Shown here one piece after another: positions 1 through 8,904 of a stretch of DNA of 12,688 nucleotides. The notes below the pieces were generated by a model. The model saw nothing but the letters and a program-made list of their open reading frames with translations. It was not told where the DNA came from and made no database searches. The stretch comes from Wuchereria bancrofti. Taxonomy: Eukaryota; Nematoda; Chromadorea; Rhabditida; Onchocercidae. The DNA lies in contig SSBO01000094.1 in the NCBI GenBank assembly GCA_005281725.1, positions 1-12,688 of the forward strand, in the 5' to 3' direction. Within the stretch, counting starts at the first letter, position 1. Each line of letters starts with the position of its first letter. The position numbers and the translations under genes are program-made.

Positions 1-79
1 AAAAAAAAAAAAGATTGAATGATTGTATTAAATGAAAAGTAATAGTTGTGAGAATAGTTGAAATTTTAATGAATTATAG
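1..79 (+). other. 3' part of alpha-tubulin intron 1
   Basis: The sequence runs into the acceptor TTATAG at 74-79, directly before the Arg2 codon. No ATG followed by a GT donor exists in these bases, so the start codon exon must lie upstream. Bases 31-65 resemble bases 797-829 in intron 3 (about four in five positions match with a small gap). Confidence 0.8.
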
Positions 80-2626
80 CGTGAAGTTATTTCGTTGCAC
101 ATTGGACAAGCTGGAGTGCAAATTGGTAGTGCATGTTGGGAGCTATTTTGCTTGGAGCATGGTATCAATCCGAGCGGTTGTCTGAATTTGCAATCGGATC
201 AGTCGGGAAAACGTGACATCTCATCGTTGACAACTTTTTTCTCCGAATCTGCTGATGGGCATTATGTGCCCCGTACTTTACTGGCTGATTTAGAGCCAAC
301 TGTTGTCGGTAATTGAAAGTTTAGAATTTTAATTTTAGTAAAATTAAAATTTTTTTTCTAATTATTTAAATAATTTAATTAAGAATGAATATATTGATTA
401 AGTAATATTGATTTAGCAGATATAATGATTTTCTTAAATCTGTTAATATTATAGATGTAGTTCGTACGGGAAAATATAAGGATTTATTTCATCCGTTGCA
501 AATGGTAACTGGTCGTGAGGATGCAGCAAATAATTATGCTCGTGGGCATTATTCAATTGGCAAAGATATGATTGATAAAGTTATGGATCGTATTCGACGT
601 TTGGCTGAGAATTGTGATGGATTGCAGGGTTATTGCTTTTTTATTTTATCAAAAAAAAAATCTTAACCTTATCAAATATATATATAATTTTTTTTTGATT
701 TTAAAAAATTTTCATTTCCGTTTGCTAAATCAAATTTAGCAGATATAATGATAAATAGACTTTAGAATGAATATTTGTGATAGTCGATAGGATAAAAATG
801 AATAATAATTGTAAGAACGGTTGAAATGTCTTATTTTGTTTTTTTTCTCTTTTTCAGGATTCCTCCTGTTCCATTCATTTGGTGGTGGTACCGGTTCAGG
901 TTTTACATCTCTACTAATGGAACACTTAACAATTGATTATGGTAAAAAAAGCAAGCTGGAATTTTCGATCTATCCAGCACCGCAAATTTCGACATCTGTA
1001 GTGGAGCCGTATAATTCCGTCCTTACAACTCATGCTACCCTTGAGCATGCTAATTGTTCATTCATTATGGACAATGAAGCAATTTATGACTTATGTCATC
1101 GTAATTTGGACGTTGATCGACCATCTTATCCAAATCTAAATCGTCTCATTGCTCAAGTTTGCTCATCTATAAATATTAAATAGCTTATGACATTTTGAAA
1201 TATATTATTAACTGATAATTAAAAGTCTTTTATAGTCAAAATCAATTATTATAAAAAATATGAAATGGAAAAAAACCAAACAAAAATTATGATATATTTT
1301 ATGAGAAATGTAATGGTAGGGATGAAAATGATAATGATAAGTATCAGTAGTTTACTTTATCTTATCAATAGATATGAACATGCCTAAATGTATAAAAAAA
1401 TTTTTTTAAATTTTAAAGTTAATCATTAACAAAAAATGAAACTAAAATCAATAGCTATTTTGATCATTTAACTTCAGTCAGTTTTTTTCTTTTTTTCCAG
1501 GTTGTTTCGTCGACTACGGCTTCACTGCGCTTTGAAGGTGCGCTAAACGTAGATCTGATGGAATTTCAAACAAATTTGGTGCCATATCCACGTATTCATT
1601 TCCCATTGGTGACATATGCTCCGATAGTTTCCGTCAAGAAAGCTCGTCATGAGACTCTTTCGGTGATGGATATTACCAGAGATTGTTTTGAAATTCCCAA
1701 TCAAATGGTGAAAGTGAGCTGCTATAAATTTTAATCCTTTTGTTTCAATTCTGAATTATTATTTTTCTTTATTTTTACATTAAAATAATCTTCTTGTTTT
1801 TCAGATCATTTCATTTCAAGTATTTCAGCGTAAATAATCATCCGATTTATTTTAATTTAATTTGCTTCACCTAACTTTTGTTTTGTTTCTTGTCATATAA
1901 AAGTAAATTATTTGTTAGTGTGATCCGACAAAGGGTAAATATATGTCAATTTGCCTTCTATACCGTGGTAATGTGACACCAAACGATGTCAATGAAGCTA
2001 TTAGTGCTATCCGTCATCGCAGACAGATTAATTTTGTAGAGTGGTGCCCAACTGGATTCAAGGTTCAAATTGCTATTTTAAAAATAATTCATGAAATCAT
2101 CAAAGCTATTACGAATAATTTGATTGTTGAAGTGAAGACATCTTTTCATGTTATAAAGATTTTTTTGTTCCTCAGAAAAATTTTAAGTAAAATTAAACTT
2201 TTTAGATTGGAGTTAACCATGAGCCACCAACAGCTGTACCAGGTGATAATGCTGCACCTGTACCACGTGCTCTCTGCATGTTAGCCAATACAACAGCTAT
2301 TGCTGAAGCGTGGGCACGTTTGAACGTCAAATTCGATCTGATGTATTCAAAACGAGCCTTTATACATTGGTTTATTGGTGAGGGTATGGAGGAAGGTGAA
2401 TTTATTGATGCACGTGAAGACATGGACCTTCTTGAGAGAGACTATAAAGAGGTGGTGTATATTCTAATTATTCTTTGTAAAAAGATGATTAAGATTAGTG
2501 ATTAATTTATTTGATCTATTAAGATGAAAAGATGATTAAGATTAATGATTGATTTATTTATAGATGTTATTTTAGGTTGCAACAGATGAATTTGATGCTG
2601 ATTCAAACGATGGCTACGATTTTTGA
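80..2626 (+). CDS. Divergent alpha-tubulin, eight coding exons, first (ATG) exon outside the window
   Basis: Alpha-tubulin pairs with beta-tubulin to build microtubules. I read exons at 80-308, 455-628, 858-1156, 1501-1713, 1919-2062, 2206-2451 and 2576-2626, all with GT donors, AG acceptors and matching phases. They give 451 codons, or 452 residues with an upstream ATG exon; the family norm is about 450. The first codon seen is Arg2 ([16 protein letters not shown]). Clear landmarks are DLEPTVVD, the nucleotide-binding GGGTGSG (about residues 144-150), VVEPYNS, the glutamate of MEFQTNLV that in alpha-tubulin drives GTP hydrolysis on beta, the alpha-specific loop before ALCMLANTT, and GEGMEEGEF. 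Odd points: a two-residue insertion near residues 35-55, no lysine at the usual Lys40 acetylation site (SDQ instead of SDK), and a short tail with few glutamates ending YDF rather than EEY. The last donor could be at 2452 or 2455, a one-valine difference. No frameshift or stop is seen, so it looks functional. Confidence 0.97.
411..752 (+). repeat. 19-bp identical motif shared by tubulin introns 2 and 3
   Basis: ATTTAGCAGATATAATGAT occurs at 411-429 (intron 2) and 734-752 (intron 3). A second shared string, AGAATGAATAT, lies at 382-392 and 764-774, but on opposite sides of the 19-mer. Seen directly; function unknown. It may be a dispersed repeat, a remnant of intron duplication or a shared regulatory element. 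Confidence 0.7.
1805..1829 (+). other. Cryptic 25-nt exon-like segment in tubulin intron 5
   Basis: The segment is preceded by a strong acceptor (TGTTTTTCAG) and followed by a good donor (GTAAATAATC). If included after 1713 it would add 25 nt, shift the frame and stop after nine codons (TGA spanning the start of exon 6). It is either a decoy acceptor or a poison exon. A similar decoy (CTCAG at 2171-2175, GTAAAA at 2187) lies in intron 6. Confidence 0.3.
2480..2560 (+). repeat. Two near-identical 34-bp copies in tubulin intron 7
   Basis: AAAAGATGATTAAGATTA starts both 2480-2513 and 2527-2560; the copies differ at a few positions and are spaced 47 bp apart. They fill most of the last intron, so this intron probably grew by local duplication. 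Confidence 0.7.
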
Positions 2627-2744
2627 AAGGAGTGATGGAAATGAGAGAAGCTGTGAAGAGCAATTAAATTTTTATAATTTTTCTCGCTATTTAAAGTAAC
2701 CACGCATATAATTACGCATTCTTATGTATTTTATTTGTTTTTCT

Positions 2745-2750
2745 AATAAA
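2745..2750 (+). terminator. Poly(A) signal AATAAA of the alpha-tubulin gene
   Basis: A canonical AATAAA lies 119 bp after the TGA stop (2624-2626), followed by a T-rich stretch. The 3' UTR would thus be about 130-140 nt. No coding sequence is seen between stop and signal. Confidence 0.75.
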
Positions 2751-2765
2751 ACAATGTTTTTTCTT

Positions 2766-4369
2766 ACAGTACAAAAACAATAGAATTAGGAAATTCAAAA
2801 ATTAATATATCAAATGGTTATCATTTGATAAGATTATTGAAAAAACACACGAATTAGCACATACAATATCACATTAATAAGTCATGAAATAATTTATTAA
2901 TAGTGAAAATAAAAAAGACTCAAACTCTTGGTTAAAACCTTTCAAAGAGTTAGATTTTAATTTCCAACAATAAAAAAAAAATACAATAAAATCGGATGAA
3001 ACAATTAGAAAATACTTTATGTGGATAAATTTAATTGGATTTTTAATTGAAGCTTTTTAGAATTTGTTAAAGATTAAAATATATATATGTGAAGGTATAT
3101 CTTTATAAAACAAGTCGTCAAATGGAAGAAATAGAATTATCATTAGTTTTATTAATTTCCACTCTTTTATCCTAGTANATGTGGATAAATTTAATTGGAT
3201 TTTTAATTGAAGCTTTTTAGAATTTGTTAAAGATTAAAATATATATATGTGAAGGTATATCTTTATAAAACAAGTCGTCAAATGGAAGAAATAGAATTAT
3301 CATTAGTTTTATTAATTTCCACTCTTTTATCCTAGTACTAATACTTATTTACAAATGCATTCGTTTTCTTTTTTTTTTTAAGCGAACCTTAAATAGTTAT
3401 AAAGTTAAGTATTATAAATTATCCAAAAAAAAATTACTAAGTTTGTTATCTGATAGTGTAACGTTTTGTCTTTTGCAATATTGTAATAATTCAAAAAGAT
3501 TATGACTAAAAGATTGACAAGGTGCAACAGAAATGGCATTATCAAAATTTAAAGAACAAAATAATAAGTGTGAAAGCAAAGAGAATGCAATGAAATAATC
3601 GGTTATTTAGGATAGATACGAAATTAAAATTGTATTTCTTTCAATTTTCATTTCTGACTTGAAAAAATTCATTAAAATATAATTCTTTAGAAATTGCAAT
3701 GTACATCCTATCCCTTACAAGTAAAATAGTTTAAATTCATGATCAATTTAACATTTTCAATGCTACTGTTTCTTTTCTTCTGAAATTTAAAATTAATAAA
3801 ATGTTTTAACTATTACTGAATAACAAGAAGTTATTTATTTACAATTAAAGATAAATATTGTATTTTTCAAACATGTAAAAAAATTTTTTTCTTTTTTCTT
3901 TTTTCAATTAGTTTATTACACCAATAAATGGAACTATTGAAATTTTATCGATTCATAGTGGTCATAATCTTTTGAATTTATTGGAAATAGGTAGAATGTA
4001 AAGATATTTTGGAAGGCTAAGAAGAAAATATTCTAAATTTTATTAATAATTTTAAATTTCAAGCAGATTTATAGTAGCATTTTGAGCTGCCGGTTATGAT
4101 GTTATTTGACATCGTTAGTTGCATTCAATTTATTATCATCCACTAATAAATTCCGAAAACATTTGTATACTTGAGAGAAAGAAAAAGTATGAGAGAGGGC
4201 AGTAGGGCAAAGGTAATAAATTAAGATTTCTTAAATGAAACGAACAATTTCAGGAGAATTTGAATAATAGGTGAAAACCATACGATATTTCTACCAATGT
4301 AAAAGAATCTATTGATGGATGATTAGGTACCAAGTATTCTCAAATAATTTGCTCTAACAATGTATTTTA
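2766..4369. other. AT-rich intergenic DNA, no gene recognised
   Basis: The stretch is dominated by A and T runs in all frames. I found no ORF with protein-like composition and no convincing exon, apart from a weak stretch near 4076-4150 (HFELPVMMLFD on the plus strand) that lacks a good acceptor. The exact duplication at 3019-3337 is listed separately. Confidence 0.6.
3019..3337. repeat. Exact 159-bp direct duplication separated by one N
   Basis: Bases 3019-3177 and 3179-3337 are identical, and the single N at 3178 sits exactly between them. This is what is left when two contig ends overlap but are joined without merging. The true sequence probably contains one copy. Confidence 0.95.
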
Positions 4370-4477
4370 AATTCAGAAATGAGTGAATATCTCATTTGTA
4401 ATTTCAATTCAAAAATGAGTGGATATATCATCTGTAATTTCAATTCAGAAATGAGTGAATATATCATTTATAATTAC
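4370..4477. repeat. 36-bp minisatellite, three copies
   Basis: Units start at 4370, 4406 and 4442, each beginning AATTCA(G/A)AAATGAGTG. Copies differ at a few sites. Because 36 is a multiple of three, the plus strand reads as three 12-residue repeats of the type NSEMSEYLICNF, followed by TAA at 4478. The flanks give no gene, so I treat it as a non-coding tandem repeat. Confidence 0.9.
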
Positions 4478-5369
4478 TAACTCATTCTTTACATTTCGCA
4501 ACACTTACAAAATTTGGGAAAGAAAATGAATTAACTGATTGGAGAGATAAAAACATTCCTTTCAAAAAAAGAAGAGTTGCTATCTTTCTTTTCATCTGCT
4601 TCTATCTTTTTTTGCGATATAGTACTTCAACGTATACAATTTGTTTCTATCATTTTCTTTTATAATATTTAGCCCGAAAAAAAAAACAACACTACTTCAT
4701 TCTATTTAATGTTGATTCAAAACTGTTGATTCAAAATTTCTTGGTTACGAAGTAACGGTTCAGGCGCAACTTATGTATGAAAAAGTTTTTGTTAACAATA
4801 TGCTATCAGAATGTTGCAGCTACATTAACTGAATGGATACGTTAAAAATCAGATTAATAAAAATCAGATTCTGAAACTAAGAAAAACGGCGCTATCTCTG
4901 GATTATTTCCAGAGATGATTTCTTCTGCTGTTGATTTCTTGCTCTTTGCAGCAATTCAACTATAATTCGATGAGCCTAGAACCTTCGTAACAAATGTGCT
5001 ATCCTTAAGAAACTTGATAAAAGAAATAAAAACGAAACTTTTGTTAATTTTCAATCCATTGGTAATCATATTACTGTCATATTTACTTGTAAGCAAAGAA
5101 AATAACATTTATCAACAAAAAAAAAAAAGAATCTTTTCGAAATAACAGTTTCCAAAATTGCAGGAAAATATTGAACTCGGATAATTTTCTGGAAAAAAGA
5201 ATATGAATCAACGAGAGTAAAACAATTAGTTATGCAGAAATGCTCATCAAAGAAAAAAAAACCCAAGACTTGGCTGAAAAAAACTTTCTTTAAGTGATGT
5301 TTCAAAAAAGACATACTAGCAGGAATTACATTAAACAGTGACGAAAGAATTTAGAAAAACAAAATTATA
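4478..5369. other. Gene-free stretch with one hairpin and weak minus-strand exon signals
   Basis: A perfect 9-bp stem with a 5-nt loop lies at 4894-4902 / 4908-4916 (ATCTCTGGA and its complement). On the minus strand a strong acceptor (TTTTTTCCAG) opens at 5188 (KIIRVQYFPAILETVISK), and a short open frame covers about 4957-4850 (KSKKSTAEEIISGNNPEI). These could be extra 3' exons of the gene at 5370-6542, but no complete chain is supported. Confidence 0.4.
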
Positions 5370-6542
5370 TTATACTTTTGTGGATTTTGAAGATTTTTCT
5401 GGAACGGTATCAAGCTGAGAAGTGATTATCGAGATACCTCTTCGAGGACATTCCCAGAAACATTGTGTCATATTATCTGCTACATGCATAGGAAGCAATT
5501 CTGGTTTCTGTATTATTGCATACTTCCCTTGATCCAATGAAATTTCTGCAGAAAATAATTATGAGCAAAAACGCGAAATTTAAAGAATGAGAAATAAGAA
5601 TGAGAGACAAATAAGGTCTTTCATCTATTAACTATAACAACTAACTGAACTGGCTTGATTCGTTCACGTTCGTGTAAAGTATTCGTAATAAGATGACAGT
5701 TACCGTTTCTCGATGATGATGATCATTGAAATGGATATCAAAAAGTGTAAACTGTAAAACAATTCAAAAATACAGAAAACCAAATAGCTCTCGAATTTCA
5801 ATAATCTATTGCTTAAAATTATAATTAAAATTCTCATTCATTTAAAAAAAAAAAAAAACTTCTAATCGTATCCTAATCATACGATCGAACGTGATATTTC
5901 AGTAAATTGATATTTTCAACAGAAGCAGGAGGACCAATAATAATAACATACTACGGTATAGTGCAAAACTATTCCCAAAAACATCGCAATAAGGATGAAC
6001 CTTTGAAAGCTTGGTTAGTAATAAAAAGATTTATTTATCATTATTTAAAGCACGCATATTTAGTAAGGAGGGTGGATATTGTACATGACGCCAATGACGA
6101 GAACGATTGATTACATATATAAGGCAATTAATTTCTGCAGCGAAAACGAACAAAATTACAAGCCATATAATCCAAATTGGAATTAAAACACCAAAAAAAA
6201 CCGAAATTAAAGGCGATTGTTTCATAAACAAAGACATATTCGTATCTGATAAAGTTCCATATGCGAACGAAATTATGAGATCAATCTCAAATAGAAGCTT
6301 TTCAAAAACTCTAAAAAAATTTTAACAGGAAATTAGGTTTATAAGTCCCTCCTAGTACAGATACATTCAAATTAGTTTAAATGTAAATTTTTTGCAATTT
6401 TTAGGCTTCTTGTATTAATTTATGCAAACCTGAACGATGTAGAATGATGAATTTGGGAGGAATGACGCCATGTTTTTTTATTCGACTTTCATTTTTATGC
6501 TCATTATCCATAAGTTTTAATGCCCAGATTCCAGAAACAGCT
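5370..6542 (-). CDS. Candidate small single-pass membrane protein, four exons
   Basis: My splice model on the minus strand is 6542-6430, 6245-6085, 6000-5952 and 5545-5370; all phases match. Acceptors are TTTTTTCCAG, TTTATCAG, TTTCAAAG (weak) and TTTTCTGCAG; donors include CAG/GTTTGC and A/GTATGT. From the ATG at 6511-6509 it encodes 155 residues: a basic N-terminus (MDNEHKNESRIKKHG), one membrane helix at about residues 42-73 (PIWIIWLVILFVFAAE), a positive stretch after it (NRSRHWRH), then a hydrophilic tail with NMTQCFWECPRRG, ending STKV. The frame is open above the ATG to the acceptor, so an upstream exon is possible. The positive residues after the helix suggest a cytoplasmic C-terminus. 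No family recognised. No AATAAA follows the stop, so the 3' end could extend through a GTATAA donor at 5375. Confidence 0.42.
5704..5751 (-). other. 48-nt cassette-like exon candidate inside the membrane-protein gene
   Basis: It is flanked on the minus strand by a strong acceptor (GTTTTACAG) and donor (GTAACT), between the third and fourth exons of the gene above. Its length is a multiple of three, but in the phase required by the neighbouring exons it reads a TGA. It would therefore truncate the protein if included, or it is a chance pair of splice sites. Confidence 0.25.
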
Positions 6543-6651
6543 CTGGAAAAAATAACATTATTCAAAAAAGCATAGGTAGCACAAATACGACAAAATGTGA
6601 AGACTCATACAAATCAAGCTATTCATACTTTTGCAAACGTAATTAACGATG

Positions 6652-6657
6652 TTTATT
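6652..6657 (-). terminator. Poly(A) signal AATAAA on the minus strand
   Basis: TTTATT on the plus strand is AATAAA on the minus strand, 192 bp after the stop of the cysteine-rich candidate (6849) and about 110 bp before the first acceptor of the membrane-protein candidate (6543). Such spacing is typical inside nematode operons, where the downstream message receives a spliced leader. Confidence 0.4.
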
Positions 6658-6848
6658 AAAGGCTTTAACTTATCGCTGAAGTGGTCTATTGTTGAATAGT
6701 GGTAGAAAGAATATGGTGATAAGATGGTGATACATTGTTTTTCACAATCAATACAAATTTAGGAATTTTGAGTTTAGATATTCTGACAAAATGTAAAACT
6801 TACACACCAACCAGCAGCCACATCACTATTTCCAACTTCCATCAATAA

Positions 6849-7114
6849 TCAACAATTTTTGCTAGGAAAGAAGGAAAAATAGAAATGTCACTGTTGTTTT
6901 GAGCAAAACATGTAAAACTATGTCCCTTTCCAATTAATTTCAGAAAAAATGTAACTACTGAAATGAAATAAACGGTCAGATACGAGTTTCGGAATATATC
7001 CTCGTTTTACCCGCAAATCTTCTCCATTTCATCTACACATTCATCTATCCCACGGAAAAAGTTTTTTTTTGAACATAGTTTTTGAATACTATCTGTCAAT
7101 GAGCAACGTTCATT
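6849..7114 (-). CDS. Candidate 3' end of a cysteine-rich, probably secreted protein
   Basis: Minus-strand exons 7114-7011, 6957-6919 and 6861-6849 join in phase with good acceptors (AATAACAG, TTTCATTTCAG, TTCTTTCCTAG) and donors (GTAAAA, GTTTTA). They read NERCSLTDSIQKLC, SKKNFFRGIDEC, VDEMEKICGSYIF, SEINWKGTYKNC and stop. The cysteine spacing is C-x9-C-x11-C-x7-C, then a final cysteine. The acidic, helical, cysteine-spaced style recalls secreted nematode domains such as the DUF19 / T20D4.11-like group, but that is an impression only. The 5' part, including any signal peptide, is not resolved; one possible first exon (MELFFVISIL, ATG about 7290) has only a weak donor. The exon from 6861 also ends in a perfect GTAAGT donor at 6803, so its 3' end may be spliced further. 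Confidence 0.33.
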
Positions 7115-7129
7115 CTGTTATTCATCCGT

Positions 7130-7600
7130 AAAAAATCAAAGTGCATGGAAAAGAATGAAAAAGAAATATGAAAGTGAGAATAAGAAAATATGACTGGATA
7201 GTATGGGTCGATAGCTCCCGAAGACATTCCTTTTTCATTTCAATTTCACTTTATATTTCAAAATCGAAATTACAAAAAACAATTCCATCACAAATAATTC
7301 GATTAGAAGCCAGGACAGAAAAAGAAAGTATTGCCGTAAACAAACAAATTGGAATGATGAAAAGCTATTAACAATTTAAACAAATGACAAGATGACACGA
7401 TGTAGAATGCTCTAAGCCATTTGTCAATCACAATTAATGAAATTAAGATGAAATACACTATCCCAAACTTCCAGTCCAGTAAATGTAATGCTTCCCTTCT
7501 TCCCATTTACAAAATATTATATATGCAGTATTATGTTAAAACCGCCTAAGACAATAAAGCTACAACCGATAATATATCACATAGTCATCATTATTTTTTT
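7130..7600. other. Unresolved stretch, overlapping ORFs on both strands
   Basis: Long pyrimidine tracts on the minus strand at 7120-7190 fit an intron leading into the acceptor at 7115. Two overlapping ORFs, plus 7168-7371 and minus 7303-7506 (MGRREALHLLDWK, then hydrophobic), have AT-driven composition. Neither has supporting splice sites strong enough to call a gene. Confidence 0.4.
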
Positions 7601-7954
7601 CACATAATTCTATTCTCCAGTCCTAATTTGCCCTCAATTTTATTGCCAAAGCAAGTTTAGTAAAACGAAATTTGTAAATATTGAAACTGAATTTCAAAAT
7701 AAAAACATCAATGATTTGAGATAAGTGTAAACCATTAGGAAGCCGCAAATTACGAAATATTTGAAGTCGGAATGTCAATATTGGAATAGTTTGTACTAAC
7801 CTGTTTCAGTGTTGGAATTCTACAACTATATCTATTTGACTTAACGATTTTGAAGCATTCAAATCTCGATCAGTTGTTTTCTTCACATAATTCTATCCTC
7901 CAGTCCTAATTTGCCCTCAATTTTATCGCCAAAGCAAGTTTAGTAAAACGAAAT

Positions 7955-8269
7955 TTATAAATATTGAAACTGAATTTCAAAATAAAAACATCAATGATTT
8001 GTTAAAAACATCAATGATTTGAGATAAGTGTAAACCATTAGGAAGCCGCAAATTACAAAATATTTGAAGTCGGAATGTCATTTAAACTTTAAAGTAAAGC
8101 AAGAATTTGANNNTTATAAATATTGAAACTGAATTTCAAAATAAAAACATCAATGATTTGTTAAAAACATCAATGATTTGAGATAAGTGTAAACCATTAG
8201 GAAGCCGCAAATTACAAAATATTTGAAGTCGGAATGTCATTTAAACTTTAAAGTAAAGCAAGAATTTGA
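7955..8269. repeat. Exact 156-bp direct duplication separated by NNN
   Basis: Bases 7955-8110 and 8114-8269 are identical and flank the three N characters at 8111-8113. As with the other N sites, unmerged contig ends are the simplest explanation. The duplicated part includes the 3' half of unit A. Confidence 0.95.
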
Positions 8270-8380
8270 TATGACCAATTGGCCAACTAGTCAATCAAAC
8301 CATTCTACCGGCTACGAATCACTAAGTGCACTTATCCGCTGTAATTCGAAACGATAACGATAAATCAAAAAATCAAACAA

Positions 8381-8697
8381 ATGTTGATGAAAAGAAGTTT
8401 GAGGCGTACAAGAATGGAAGAATTATCGCTCAAAGTGATATGAGAACTAAAATAAGTAACTATGTTTTAGGAAGTACAGCACATCACTTCGGTTGATAAA
8501 ATCGTCGTGAAAAGAATCAAAATTATTTTAACAAATAANATGTTGATGAAAAGAAGTTTGAGGCGTACAAGAATGGAAGAATTATCGCTCAAAGTGATAT
8601 GAGAACTAAAATAAGTAACTATGTTTTAGGAAGTACAGCACATCACTTCGGTTGATAAAATCGTCGTGAAAAGAATCAAAATTATTTTAACAAATAA
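8381..8697. repeat. Exact 158-bp direct duplication separated by one N
   Basis: Bases 8381-8538 and 8540-8697 are identical around the N at 8539. It is the third example in this window of a 156-159-bp duplication at an N and probably an assembly artefact. Confidence 0.95.
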
Positions 8698-8904
8698 TTT
8701 TCATCTTTTGGATAGCTTAATAACGATCGTAAAGAGTATCAATTCAATCTAGTTATTACACTAAAGTGAATGCACTTGTTATACTAAGTGAAGTTTAAAC
8801 TCCAGTTCATTAGCTAAAAATCACTGTGATGAAAGAAAGCCGCCAGATCCATACTTCCTAATATTGGAATTTTTCAATATTGGAATAGTTTGTACTAACC
8901 TGTT

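Noticed and set aside
821..1183. 120-residue plus-strand ORF as a separate gene
   Set aside because: Its first codons lie in the pyrimidine tract of intron 3 and its last ones in intron 4; the middle is tubulin exon 4.
1943..2284. 113-residue plus-strand ORF
   Set aside because: It begins inside tubulin exon 6, reads through intron 6 and leaves the tubulin frame in exon 7; the spliced model explains it fully.
2202..2423. 73-residue minus-strand ORF
   Set aside because: It is exactly antisense to tubulin exon 7 and is a by-product of conserved codons there.
4370..4477. CRISPR-like array
   Set aside because: The 36-bp units are contiguous with no spacers, in a eukaryotic setting; it is a minisatellite.
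5066..5314. 82-residue minus-strand ORF
   Set aside because: Runs of Phe come from T homopolymers and pyrimidine tracts. It may hold a real acceptor (5189), but it is not a protein as it stands.
5907..6325. Two plus-strand ORFs (5907-6110, 6107-6325)
   Set aside because: They are antisense to the minus-strand membrane-protein exons and have a K/N/I composition expected from AT-rich complement.
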